Of a stretch of 20,879 nt of DNA, positions 1 through 8,057 are shown in pieces. The number at the start of each line of letters is the position of its first letter. Within the stretch, counting starts at the first letter, position 1. Source of the DNA: CAZQVN01 sp964596775 (GTDB lineage Bacteria; Eisenbacteria; RBG-16-71-46; JABDJR01; JAWXBZ01). The notes below the pieces were generated by a model, which saw only the letters and a program-made list of their open reading frames with translations, did no database searches and was not told the DNA's origin. The stretch lies in contig CAZQVN010000063.1 of the NCBI GenBank assembly GCA_964596775.1, positions 1 to 20,879 on the forward strand. Reading direction: 5' to 3'. The translations under genes and the position numbers were made by a program.

Positions 1-64
1 CGGTTTCCTGTTTTCAGCAATCTGCTTCGGGAGTCCCACGACATTCTCGGAGGGCACCACCCGA

Positions 65-94
65 TTGTGAATGCAGAAACGACCGGGGGATAAT
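65..94 (+). promoter_or_regulatory. Candidate sigma70-type promoter for the lamin-tail protein gene
   Basis: A -35-like TTGTGA (65-70) is followed after 18 nt by a -10-like GATAAT (89-94). Transcription would begin at about 101-103, which is at or next to the ATG at 103, so a leaderless mRNA is possible. Matches to consensus are 4/6 and 5/6. Base composition alone makes chance matches rare but not impossible in this GC-rich DNA. Confidence 0.4.
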
Positions 95-102
95 GTAGAC
101 TT

Positions 103-1662
103 ATGGCGCGTGATCGAAGCCTCGAAGGCCGCCATGACAGCCTGGACGGAGGATCCCTTTTGACCAGCCTGCGGTTCGTCGCTCCTCTCCTCCTGGTGGG
201 GTCTCTCGAAGTGCTGGTTGGTCTGAGCACCCCTGCCCTGGCCGCCCCGGGCGTCCTCATCAACGAGGTCGTGACCGACCCCCAGCGGGACTGGAACGAG
301 TCGTCCGGCGGCAACGGAGTCCCGTTCGACGACGTCCCGGGCACCGGCACGGTGTCCGGCCAGGACGAGTGGGTCGAGATCGTGAACGTATCGGCAAGCG
401 TGGTGGATCTGACCGGCTGGACACTCGAGATGCGCGATTCGAGCCCCGCCACGCTCAACCTGTCCAGTCCTGGAACCACGTTTCTGGTTTTTTCACCCGG
501 CAGTTCGTTGAGTGCATTCCAGCCGGGGGGGCGCCTCGTTCTCGGCGACGTGCCCGGCGACATGCAGAACAGCGTCTACCTCGTCCTGCGCAACGCCTCG
601 GCCGTTGTCATCGACGATCTGGAGGTCGGTGACGACTGGGAGGGCGACGGGAACGGAGACGGCGCGCCCGCACCGGGAGAGAACGGCGACGCGACCGGGG
701 TGGCCGACGAGGCCGTCGCCCGGGTTCCGAACGCCGTCGACACGAACGACGACGTGGCCGATTTCGTGAAGCAGGCCGCCACGATCGGAGCGCCGAACTC
801 CGATCCGCCGCTGGTGCTCATCAACGAGGTCGTGACCGACCCTCAGCGGGACTGGAACGAGAGTTCCGGCGGCGACGGCACCCTGTTCAATGACGTTCCC
901 GGATCGGGAACGATCGACAGCGGCGACGAATGGATCGAGCTGTACAACGCATCCTCCAGCACCGTGAACCTGTCGGGATGGAGTCTCCATCTCCTGGATG
1001 CCACACCGGACGTGCTGAACCTTGGGGCGCCCGGCGGCACGATCCTCCGCTATTCCGCGGGAAGCTCCCCGACCGCGTTCCTGGCCGGGGGGTACCTGGT
1101 GATCGGCAATCCCCCCGGAGCGATGGCCAACCAGGTCTACCTCGAACTGCGCGATCCCTTCGGTGCGGTGGCCGACGATGTCGAGATCGGCGACGATCCC
1201 GAGGGCGATGGCCCCGGCGACGGGGCTCCGGGACCGGGCCAGGACGGTGACGCAACGGGCATCGCCGACGAGTCCGTGGCCCGCGTGCCCAGCGGCACCG
1301 ACACCGACGACGACGTCGCCGACTTCACCAGGGGGGAGGCAACGATCGGGAAGATGAACACGGCCACGGTTTCGGTGTCTCCGGCGCCGGCGGTCGGGCC
1401 GGATCTGGACGTTTCCTACTCCATGAGCGGGACGGCCCGCATGACTCTGCTCCTGCCCGAGGCCTGCCGTGTTGATGTCTCGATTCACGACGTCACGGGG
1501 CGGCGGTTCTTTTTTCAATCGATGGCGAATGTCGGGCCGGGGGCGGAGTCCTTCTCCTGGAGTCCCCGGCGAAGCGGCGTCTACTGGGTCCGGGTCGGTG
1601 GCCGGGGGATCGAGTCCGGCCGACCCGTCCACCTCGTTCGCAGGATGACGGTGGTGCGGTAA
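103..1662 (+). CDS. Secreted protein with two lamin-tail domains and a C-terminal sorting-like domain
   Basis: Predicted exported protein of 519 residues. A hydrophobic segment at about residues 24-45, ending in an Ala-rich AxA-like site (ALAAPG), fits a signal peptide. Two tandem copies of about 185 residues follow (about 51-237 and 238-420). Each opens with VLINEVVTDP, continues with a DEW-[VI]-E block, and ends with a 'VARVP...DTxDDVADF' block; this is the pattern of bacterial lamin-tail domains (LTD), beta-sandwiches found in secreted nucleases and surface proteins. Residues from about 435 to 519 resemble the FlgD-Ig/T9SS-type C-terminal module (VTGRR, then SGVYWVRV). The exact role is unknown; DNA or surface binding next to the convergent nuclease is inference. 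The start is uncertain. ATG 103 lies just after a -10 box and has no Shine-Dalgarno; TTG 160 has GGAGG at 148-152 with 7-nt spacing and would give a shorter, equally good signal peptide. An Asp/Gly-rich stretch in each repeat could bind Ca2+. Confidence 0.82.
   Translation: MARDRSLEGRHDSLDGGSLLTSLRFVAPLLLVGSLEVLVGLSTPALAAPGVLINEVVTDPQRDWNESSGGNGVPFDDVPGTGTVSGQDEWVEIVNVSASVVDLTGWTLEMRDSSPATLNLSSPGTTFLVFSPGSSLSAFQPGGRLVLGDVPGDMQNSVYLVLRNASAVVIDDLEVGDDWEGDGNGDGAPAPGENGDATGVADEAVARVPNAVDTNDDVADFVKQAATIGAPNSDPPLVLINEVVTDPQRDWNESSGGDGTLFNDVPGSGTIDSGDEWIELYNASSSTVNLSGWSLHLLDATPDVLNLGAPGGTILRYSAGSSPTAFLAGGYLVIGNPPGAMANQVYLELRDPFGAVADDVEIGDDPEGDGPGDGAPGPGQDGDATGIADESVARVPSGTDTDDDVADFTRGEATIGKMNTATVSVSPAPAVGPDLDVSYSMSGTARMTLLLPEACRVDVSIHDVTGRRFFFQSMANVGPGAESFSWSPRRSGVYWVRVGGRGIESGRPVHLVRRMTVVR
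253..1359 (+). repeat. Tandem intragenic duplication encoding two lamin-tail domains
   Basis: Copy 1 runs from about 253 to 813 and copy 2 from 814 to about 1359, with an offset of 561 nt (187 codons). The first 65 or so bases of each copy are nearly identical at DNA level (both encode INEVVTDPQRDWNESSGG). The copies then diverge but stay alignable to a shared ATIG end. Strong DNA identity at the 5' end suggests recent duplication, gene conversion or strong constraint there. Confidence 0.85.
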
Positions 1663-1707
1663 GCCGCCGTCTCCAGCGGCGCAGCGTCTCCGGCGGCCGG
1701 GTACCGA
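1663..1707. other. Short convergent intergenic gap, GC-rich inverted repeat
   Basis: This is the gap between two convergent stop codons. GCCGCCG (1663-1669) can pair with CGGCGGC near 1691-1697, but no T-tract follows on either strand. It is a possible transcript-end structure, not a proven intrinsic terminator. Confidence 0.3.
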
Positions 1708-3519
1708 TCAGCGGATCAGAACCACCTTCTGCGTGTCCGCCCGGCCGTTCCCCGACAGCCGGACGAAATACGACCCTCCGGGCAGGCGATCGCCGCCGTC
1801 GTCCGTTCCGTCCCAGAAGACCTGGAACGCTCCGGGATCGCTGACGCCATCCAGCAGCGACCGCACCCGGCGTCCGGCCACGGAAAAGAGATCGATCCGC
1901 ACCGGACCGCTGCTCGAAACGGTGAACGCCACGCCGGTCCGGAACCCGAACGGGTTCGGCGAGATCCGGGTGATCGCCGTCACCGGGGGTGCCGCACCGA
2001 CCGGCACCGCGGACACCGTGGTGCCCACCTCGTTGCTCCAGGCGCTCCAGTTGCCGTGCGTGTCGGAAAAGCGCACGACGTAGTAGTGCGGCGGGCTGTC
2101 GTACTCGAGATAGCTCGTGCCGGACGTGCAGGCGAGCGGCGCTCCCGGCGTGAATCCGGAGGATGTCCCGCGGTAGACGCAGGCCTTGTCGAAGTCCGGA
2201 ATCGCGGGCAGCGTCCAGGACAGGACATCCGGCGTTCCGGTTTCATCCAGCGACACGAAAGGCGCCGGGGGTGCGATGTTGTCCACGGAATAGGCCACGG
2301 TCGTGCCGGACGGGCGGACGGTGCCGCCCGGTTCCACGGCGATCACCCGGTAGCTGGAAAACGGCGCGGGGTTCGACGGCGAGGCGATGTCCGCGGTCGG
2401 GATCGTGAGCAGGTAACCGGTGGAGGTGTTCGCGGCGATCGACGCCACATCCACCCAGCTACCCGACAGCCGCTGCACGGTGTAGTGATCGATCGGCCAC
2501 GCCGAACCGGCCACGTCGAGCGAGTTGCGCTGCCAGCTCACCTGGAGGAAGCCCCCCTGGTCGTTCGGAACGTCCTGGATGGAGACGATGGTCGGCCCGG
2601 TGCTCGCCACGTAGAGGGCGTTGGCCCACTCCGGGTGATCCACGAACGGATTGCGGTTTCCCTGGAACGAAAAGACCGCGTCGGTGTGCGCCATCTCGCG
2701 CGCGTCCGGCGGATCCTCGGCGTTCCACTTGAGCAGGACGGACAGCAGGCCCATGTACGCCACCGAGGCGTTGCCGCCGGTGGTCGCGATCTGCCCGATG
2801 TTGTCGGTGAGGATCAGGTTCGGCTCGGCCGCCCCGGTGATGCCGTGATTGCCCCCCTCGTAGCGGATGTCCATGTAGAACATCGCGCGGGCCACATCCC
2901 CCTTGCGACCGTTCCAGGTCTGCCAGATCGAGGCGGTGTACCAGTTCGAATTGCCCGGGAAAACGCCCGAGCCGCCCCCCTGCCCGTTGTTGACGTCGGT
3001 GACGCGCTCCGTGGATCCGGCCGTGGCCGCGCCGAACGGCTTGTTCCCGCGATCGCTGTTGTAGCTCACGTCACAGAGAAAAAGATGGTGACAGTCCGTG
3101 TAGGGGTAGTTCGTGCCGCCGTCGTCCGGAAAGCCGTAGCTGTTCGGCCAGGTGTGCTCCCGGTTGTAGGGGCCGGTGCCGCCGCCGAACTTGGCCAGGC
3201 TCCGGTTCCGGTACAGGTCGAGAATGCGCGACGAGTTGGCCGGGTCCTGGTCCGCGATCTCGAGGATCGTCCAGGTGTCGGTTCCCGAGGACGAGTAGGG
3301 GTAGCGCGTGTGGTCCTGGATCACGCTGTGGAGCGTGGAACGGAGCTGGGCCGGCGTGTCCGGATTGACCGAATTGTAGTAGCCGGCCGGCGGTCCGGCG
3401 TGAAGGACGGCGGGGAGAAGGCTGAAGAGCAACAGGAACGCAACGACCCGGTGGTGCGCTGCCGTGGCGGTCGCGCGGACGGATCCCCTGGTCCAGGGTC
3501 GGTGGGCGGGCGATGGCAT
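1708..3519 (-). CDS. Secreted endonuclease I (EndA/NucM-like) family nuclease with C-terminal FlgD-Ig-like domain
   Basis: Exported DNA/RNA endonuclease of 603 residues. The signal peptide hydrophobic core is at about 25-38, with cleavage predicted near LHA-GPP (41). The nuclease domain (about 45-305) carries the family signature REHTWP (120-125), whose His122 is the expected catalytic His of the beta-beta-alpha-metal fold. It also carries RGNKPFG (157-163), the helix MFYMDIRY (213-220) and GNRNPFVDHPE (287-297), all hallmarks of the endonuclease I family. A fibronectin-like region follows (about 308-420 and onward), then an FlgD-Ig/T9SS-type module at about 520-603 (AGRRVR, WDGTDDGG, GGSYFVRL). 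That is much longer than minimal EndA (about 235 aa), as in surface-attached relatives. The start ATG is supported by AGAGGA six nt upstream. The gene lies downstream of an intrinsic terminator, so it probably has its own promoter; only a weak TAAACT -10-like box (3586-3591, minus strand) is visible. Likely role: degradation of extracellular nucleic acid. Confidence 0.9.
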   Translation of the reverse strand: MPSPAHRPWTRGSVRATATAAHHRVVAFLLLFSLLPAVLHAGPPAGYYNSVNPDTPAQLRSTLHSVIQDHTRYPYSSSGTDTWTILEIADQDPANSSRILDLYRNRSLAKFGGGTGPYNREHTWPNSYGFPDDGGTNYPYTDCHHLFLCDVSYNSDRGNKPFGAATAGSTERVTDVNNGQGGGSGVFPGNSNWYTASIWQTWNGRKGDVARAMFYMDIRYEGGNHGITGAAEPNLILTDNIGQIATTGGNASVAYMGLLSVLLKWNAEDPPDAREMAHTDAVFSFQGNRNPFVDHPEWANALYVASTGPTIVSIQDVPNDQGGFLQVSWQRNSLDVAGSAWPIDHYTVQRLSGSWVDVASIAANTSTGYLLTIPTADIASPSNPAPFSSYRVIAVEPGGTVRPSGTTVAYSVDNIAPPAPFVSLDETGTPDVLSWTLPAIPDFDKACVYRGTSSGFTPGAPLACTSGTSYLEYDSPPHYYVVRFSDTHGNWSAWSNEVGTTVSAVPVGAAPPVTAITRISPNPFGFRTGVAFTVSSSGPVRIDLFSVAGRRVRSLLDGVSDPGAFQVFWDGTDDGGDRLPGGSYFVRLSGNGRADTQKVVLIR

Positions 3520-3616
3520 GATTCTTCCTCTTGATGCGCCGGCAATTCGGACGGGAACGGGTGCGGCCCGCTGAACGAAGGGACAAGTTTAGGCGATCGA
3601 CGGGCCCTTCCGGTAC

Positions 3617-3662
3617 AGGAAAAACAGGCGGGGCGCGATGGCTTGAACCATCGCACCCCGCC
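3617..3662 (-). terminator. Rho-independent terminator of the cysteine-rich protein gene
   Basis: On the minus strand a 15-bp stem (arms 3648-3662 and 3627-3641, one G-U wobble) with a 6-nt loop (TTCAAG) is followed directly by TGTTTTTCC. It begins 23 nt after the stop of the 285-aa gene. The T-tract lies only on the minus-strand side, so direction is clear. It separates the upstream minus-strand run from the endonuclease gene. Confidence 0.92.
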
Positions 3663-3685
3663 GTGCCCTCCCTCTCGTTGCTCGT

Positions 3686-4543
3686 CTAGCCTCGATACAG
3701 GCTCTTCACCCTCCCCCACGTCGTCGGCTCGTACGGCGTCGGCTCCTCCGGCGGCGGGCAGATTTCGATCCCCAGGTCCATCGGGTGACCTCCGACCAGC
3801 CCGAACTCGTCCACGCCGGTGGGCAGACCGCCCGTGCAGTCCCCGGTGATCTCCACCTTGTCGTCGGGATTCAGGAACGCCGTGTACCCGGCCGCGGCCA
3901 GGGCGGCCAGGACTTTCCCCCGGACCACCGCGGCCGATTCCGTGCCGTCGAGCGGCACGAAAATGATCGGGCAGCCTTCCAGCTTGATGGCGAGCGTGGT
4001 CGGGAACGGCGGCGGCGGGCTGTCCAGGCAGAGCTTTACCGGGCGGCCGTCGCCGGGCGGGAAACCGGGCTTGCCGCAGGGCGGATTGATCCGGAGCGAC
4101 ATCGTGCCGCAGCGGAAGGAGACCGAGCCGCCCACGATGCAGCACCCGGACGCCGCGAACGGTCCGGACAGCGGATACTCGTAGCGGGCCTGCCCCCCGA
4201 TCGGGCTCGGCACGGCCACCGGCGGGCCGAAGATCGGCGCGCCGCCGAACATCATGCCGCCGACCGCGGCGTTCACGGCTCCCATGACGGCGCCCGCGTC
4301 GGAGCAGTCCACGACGGCCGTCGTGGCGGTCACCCGGGTCGGGACGAGGTCGCCGGGGCAGCAGATCAGGAAGGAGATCGTGAAACTGTCGAAGGAGCCG
4401 GGGCGCCCCTGGCAGAAGCCAATGGCGATCTGGGCCTGCGCGGGGGATGCCGCCGCCAGCAGGCCGAGTGCCGCAAGCAGGCACAGCAGCCCGCGGCGGG
4501 CTGCCGACAGGATCGGACGAATCGAAGTACCGGTCACGTTCAT
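3686..4543 (-). CDS. Secreted cysteine-rich protein of unknown function
   Basis: I do not recognise this 285-residue protein. An Arg-containing N-terminus and a hydrophobic stretch (about 18-32) end in a clear AQA site at 35-37, so it should be exported. The mature part (about 248 aa) holds 12 cysteines, including two adjacent CC pairs (ICCPGD and GCCIVG). This suggests several disulfides in an extracytoplasmic protein. It is rich in Gly, Pro and Val, has a Pro-rich patch (SPPPPFP), and ends with a charged YRG tail. It lacks the C-terminal module carried by its secreted neighbours. The start is firm: GGAGGTGA lies just upstream of the ATG. It sits 66 nt after the protease stop on the same strand and ends at a strong terminator, so co-transcription with the protease is likely. 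It could be a structural surface protein or a partner of the protease; that is inference. Confidence 0.8.
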   Translation of the reverse strand: MNVTGTSIRPILSAARRGLLCLLAALGLLAAASPAQAQIAIGFCQGRPGSFDSFTISFLICCPGDLVPTRVTATTAVVDCSDAGAVMGAVNAAVGGMMFGGAPIFGPPVAVPSPIGGQARYEYPLSGPFAASGCCIVGGSVSFRCGTMSLRINPPCGKPGFPPGDGRPVKLCLDSPPPPFPTTLAIKLEGCPIIFVPLDGTESAAVVRGKVLAALAAAGYTAFLNPDDKVEITGDCTGGLPTGVDEFGLVGGHPMDLGIEICPPPEEPTPYEPTTWGRVKSLYRG

Positions 4544-4609
4544 GGGTCACCTCCAATGATCGGAGCCCGAAAGTCGAAACGGATTTTCGTCGGGCCGCCG
4601 AAACAGCAG

Positions 4610-7600
4610 TCAGCGAACTTTCAACACCCTCTCCGAGGCCACCGCGGAGCCCGCCCTCATCTCCACGAAATACAGGCCGGCCACCACGGGGACCGCCCGG
4701 TCGTCGCGACCGTCCCAGTCCAGGTCGTGGGCTCCGGCCGCAAACGGGCGATCGGCGAGCGTGCGCACGAGTCGCCCGGCGAGATCGAAGACGCGCACGG
4801 CCGCCGGGCCGGAGGTTCCGAGCGAAAGTCGCAGGCGGACCGCGCTCCGGAACGGGTTCGGACCCAGGCTGTGCACGGCGGCGACCGCCGGCGCGCCGGC
4901 AGGCGGAAGCCCGGGCACCGCGGAGGTGCCGCCGGTCACCTGCACATGCCCCTCCGCCCAGTCGTCGACCGTGGGATCGGCGAGCGATTCGGCCTGCAGC
5001 AGAACGGTATCGATGACTCCACCGGTCGCCAGGGAGTCGATGATCACTTCCAGGTTGAACCCGGTGGACGAACCCGGGCCGAGCATGACGATGGTCGGAG
5101 TGCCCGGCAGGTCCCACCCCTGCGTGTCGAAGCCGGTCAGGACGAACGTGTCCGACGTGTTCCCGGTGTTCGTGATCGAAAACGGCAGCGAAACGGTGTC
5201 GCCGGGCGCGCCGATGGTGTCGAAGAGCGCCGTCACCGTGACCCCGAGGGTGGCCAGCGAGCTGTCGCCCGGGGAGTTGGACAGCGACGACAGGTTCACC
5301 ACCTCGTCGCCGACCTTCATGGCCACGTAGTACGGCTGGAAGGCGGACGGAGCGCGGAAGGGAATCGCCTGGGCGCTGCCGGGGGGGAAGATCGGCGCTC
5401 CGGGTCCTCCGATGATGTCGCGCGGGTCGACGCGGTCGGCGTTCCTCCAGGCCGCCTCGGTTGTGATCGGGTTCCGCGAATAGCGGAGGTCGAGCATGCT
5501 GGCAACCGGCTCGGTGGGCGGGGAGGCCGCCACGTCGTTTTCCCTCGGCGCCGTGAAGCTTGCGTCGAGCGTCGTCGTGCCGGCCGTGCGGCCGAGCGAC
5601 AGGTTCGTGACCGTCGCCGGTTTTTGCGGATCGAACGCCACGACCATGACGTCGTCGATCGCGATCCTCCCCTGCCAGTCCGTGTGCTCCACGAATTCGA
5701 TGCGCACGACCTCGCTCCCGGTGTACCCCGAAAGGGGGATCGTCATCGTGCCGCTGCCGATCGGGATCACGGCCAGGCTGTGCTTCACGCCCGAGGTGTC
5801 GATCCGCACGTGGCAGAAATCACCCGCCGGGCTGCAGTTGTTCGCCTGGTGGCAGTACCAGAACGCGAGGGTGGCCGACGTGTACTCCTTCCAGTTCATG
5901 GCCGGCGTGGCCATGACGTTGATCCGCTCGATGAACCCGTTGCAGGGGGATCCCGCGGCGGGATGGATGCTGATGCCCATCCTGCCGCTGCCGCGGTGCA
6001 TGCAGGGGGGTGAAGGATCCGGCACCCAGTCCCAGGTATCCATGGTCTGGTAGTTCGTGCCGGCGTCGAACGTTTCCACGTAGTTCACCATGTCGGCGTC
6101 CTCGACCTCGCCGAACTTCGCCGAGTCCGTGGGACTCCCGGTGGACAGCCCGTAGTTCAGGCGCGTGCGCACCCGCAGCGGATTGCCGAGAATGTGCGCC
6201 CCCGCCGGGGTGATCGGCCGGGTGACGAGTTTCGTGTTCGCTCCCCAGGTGGCCGGGTTTTCCACGTGGTCGGACACCGCCCGTTCGCCGGGCGCAAAGA
6301 CACCGTCCGAATCCCAGTCGAACCAGGCATCGAGATGAAGGCTCTTCGTGGGAGCGGCGCCGTAGCGCGGTCCGTTGAAGCGGGACACGGACAGCCCGAA
6401 GTCCGCGGCGCCCGGCGGCGCGATGTGCGGCGGGAGATACGGGAGATAGCCGAACGAGGCGGGAAATACGCCGTCGTCATGACCGTCCGCGGCCTGGGGC
6501 GCGCCGATGTTTTCTCTGAAGTCGGTATCGAACGGATCGGCGATCGACTTTTCGGCCGAAGCGTCCGCACCGAGCCATTCCCAGAGGAAATTCTTGTGCC
6601 AGGCCTCGGCCACCGGAGGTGGAAAGTCGCTCCAGTCGGTGAGTCCCAGGAACTCGACCCGCCCCGCCCCGTCCTTCGCCGCGTCGCCGCCCGGAAGCGG
6701 GCGGACATGGGACTTGAGCCAGGCTTCCATCTCCGCCTGTTTGATCTTCGGGTTCCGGTGGGCCACGATCGCGGCAACACCCGAAACGAACGGGGTGGCC
6801 TGCGATGTTCCGTCCTGTCGGGCATAGCCCGGTCCAGGGACCGTGCTCAGGATGGCCACGCCGGGCGCCACCACGTCCAGCTCCGGACCGTAGTTGGAGA
6901 ACGACGCCACCTGGTCCGCGGCATTGGTGGCGCCGACGGTGATCGCCTCCGGATAGCGACCCGGGTAGCTTACGGACGGCGCGCCCTGGTTTCCGGACGC
7001 GGCGAGGACGATGCACCCCTTGCCGATCGCGTACTGGATGGCGGCGCGGATCGCGTTCGACGGATCCGGGCTCTGGATGCTCAGGTTGATCACCCGGGCG
7101 CCGTTGTCGGCGGCGAACTCGATCCCCGCCGCAACGTCCGCGAAACTTCCGGGGCATCCGGCCGCGGTGCAGTCGAGAACGCGCACGATCATCACCCGGG
7201 AGTCGTAGGCCACCCCCGCGATCCCCACCGTGTTGGCCACGCCGGCCACGATGCCGGCCACGTGCGTGCCGTGACCGTACAGGTTGCCCGCGCCGGCGTC
7301 GGTCGGGTTCGCGTCGTCATCGACGAAGTCGTGGCCGACCGCGTGCACGTTCGCGGCGAGGTCGGGATGCGGCGCCGTGAAGTCGTCGATGCCGGTGTCC
7401 ACGATCGCCACGATCACCGAGGACGCGGCGCCTCCGCCGCTCCGCCACAACGCGGGGAGGCCGGTCCGGAAGATGCCCCACTGGTTTTGCCCGGTGCCCA
7501 GCGAGTCCTCGAGCGCGGTCAGGTACGGATCCTGGGGGCAGTTCACGCAGTCGGCCGGGTAGCAGTAGCCGTTCCACTCCGCCCAGACCACGTCCGGGTC

Positions 7601-7882
7601 GCGGCGGAGCGCCTCGAGGCGCTCCCCCGCGGAAACGCCGGGCGTCACGCGGACCGTTTCGAAGTCGAGCCGGCGACTGGAGGCGGTCACGGAGGCGTCG
7701 AAGCGGCCGGCGATCGCCGCCTTTTCCGGACCGAGGACATCGGGGCGGAAGCGGACGAGGATCTCGCCCGGAACATGATCCCGAGGGTTGGATGCCGGCA
7801 CGGCGGAGGTTTGCGGCCAGGCCGCCCCGAACGGAGCAACGAGACAGGCAGCGGTCAGCAGCAGTGAGCGCAACGGATGCAT
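4610..7882 (-). CDS. Secreted multidomain subtilisin-like serine protease (S8)
   Basis: Exported protease of 1090 residues. Signal peptide at about 1-24; a prodomain-like segment with GEILVRF (39-45), typical of S8 propeptides. The peptidase domain (about 150-415) has the full triad: Asp162 in VDTG, His204 in GHGTHVAG and Ser360 in GTSQATP, with oxyanion Asn298 in ASGN. It is followed by a GEVED domain (about 515-605, ending FGEVEDADMVNYVETF), a jelly-roll/MAM-like region (about 605-750, IDDVMVVAF), a fibronectin-like region (about 755-870), a CARDB-like beta region (about 880-1000) and an FlgD-Ig-like C-terminus (about 1012-1090, DLAGRLVRTL, WDGRDD). The start at 7882 was chosen over an in-frame upstream ATG because AGGAGGT lies six nt upstream, the signal peptide begins here, and the upstream 54 codons read like non-coding sequence. 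Likely function: degradation of extracellular protein. Confidence 0.92.
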   Translation of the reverse strand: MHPLRSLLLTAACLVAPFGAAWPQTSAVPASNPRDHVPGEILVRFRPDVLGPEKAAIAGRFDASVTASSRRLDFETVRVTPGVSAGERLEALRRDPDVVWAEWNGYCYPADCVNCPQDPYLTALEDSLGTGQNQWGIFRTGLPALWRSGGGAASSVIVAIVDTGIDDFTAPHPDLAANVHAVGHDFVDDDANPTDAGAGNLYGHGTHVAGIVAGVANTVGIAGVAYDSRVMIVRVLDCTAAGCPGSFADVAAGIEFAADNGARVINLSIQSPDPSNAIRAAIQYAIGKGCIVLAASGNQGAPSVSYPGRYPEAITVGATNAADQVASFSNYGPELDVVAPGVAILSTVPGPGYARQDGTSQATPFVSGVAAIVAHRNPKIKQAEMEAWLKSHVRPLPGGDAAKDGAGRVEFLGLTDWSDFPPPVAEAWHKNFLWEWLGADASAEKSIADPFDTDFRENIGAPQAADGHDDGVFPASFGYLPYLPPHIAPPGAADFGLSVSRFNGPRYGAAPTKSLHLDAWFDWDSDGVFAPGERAVSDHVENPATWGANTKLVTRPITPAGAHILGNPLRVRTRLNYGLSTGSPTDSAKFGEVEDADMVNYVETFDAGTNYQTMDTWDWVPDPSPPCMHRGSGRMGISIHPAAGSPCNGFIERINVMATPAMNWKEYTSATLAFWYCHQANNCSPAGDFCHVRIDTSGVKHSLAVIPIGSGTMTIPLSGYTGSEVVRIEFVEHTDWQGRIAIDDVMVVAFDPQKPATVTNLSLGRTAGTTTLDASFTAPRENDVAASPPTEPVASMLDLRYSRNPITTEAAWRNADRVDPRDIIGGPGAPIFPPGSAQAIPFRAPSAFQPYYVAMKVGDEVVNLSSLSNSPGDSSLATLGVTVTALFDTIGAPGDTVSLPFSITNTGNTSDTFVLTGFDTQGWDLPGTPTIVMLGPGSSTGFNLEVIIDSLATGGVIDTVLLQAESLADPTVDDWAEGHVQVTGGTSAVPGLPPAGAPAVAAVHSLGPNPFRSAVRLRLSLGTSGPAAVRVFDLAGRLVRTLADRPFAAGAHDLDWDGRDDRAVPVVAGLYFVEMRAGSAVASERVLKVR

Positions 7883-8057
7883 GGCGTACCTCCTATTCCG
7901 GCGGGACGGCCACCTCCGCCGGCCGGTCATCTGGAGGGTCAAGAGGAAAACGGGGGCGCGGGAGGACAAGAATCTGTGGAAGGGGCGATTTTTTTCGTGA
8001 CGGGGCCGTGGAGCGCCCCCCAGTACCGGACCCCGGAAGCCCAAGGCTTCCGGGGCC
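7883..8057 (-). other. Intergenic region between kinase and protease, with a strong hairpin
   Basis: A perfect 11-bp inverted repeat with a 3-nt loop (8031-8041 and 8045-8055, CCCCGGAAGCC / GGCTTCCGGGG) starts just 3 nt after the kinase stop codon. The minus strand has no T-run directly after it; an A-run lies about 35 nt further on. It may stabilise the kinase mRNA 3' end or slow readthrough. The ribosome-binding site of the protease is at its far end. I see no convincing promoter, though TTGACC occurs near 7933-7938 on the minus strand without a matching -10. Confidence 0.5.

Noticed and set aside
2056..3534. Long plus-strand open frame opposite the endonuclease gene
   Set aside because: It is antisense to a protein with clear family motifs and signal peptide. 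Its translation is Arg/Val/Gly-biased with no domain; GC-rich third positions create such shadows.
3785..6013. 742-codon plus-strand open frame
   Set aside because: Antisense to the cysteine-rich protein and the protease, both well supported. The translation is Arg/His/Gly-rich and lacks recognisable motifs.
6194..7867. 557-codon plus-strand open frame
   Set aside because: Antisense shadow of the S8 peptidase domain, whose catalytic triad lies on the other strand.
7883..8044. Longer N-terminus of the S8 protease
   Set aside because: The extra 54 residues are Arg-rich and would bury the signal peptide; AGGAGGT sits exactly before the ATG at 7882.
8031..8055. Perfect hairpin as an intrinsic terminator of the kinase gene
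   Set aside because: The stem is strong, but no T-tract follows it on the minus strand, so I list it only as a structure.
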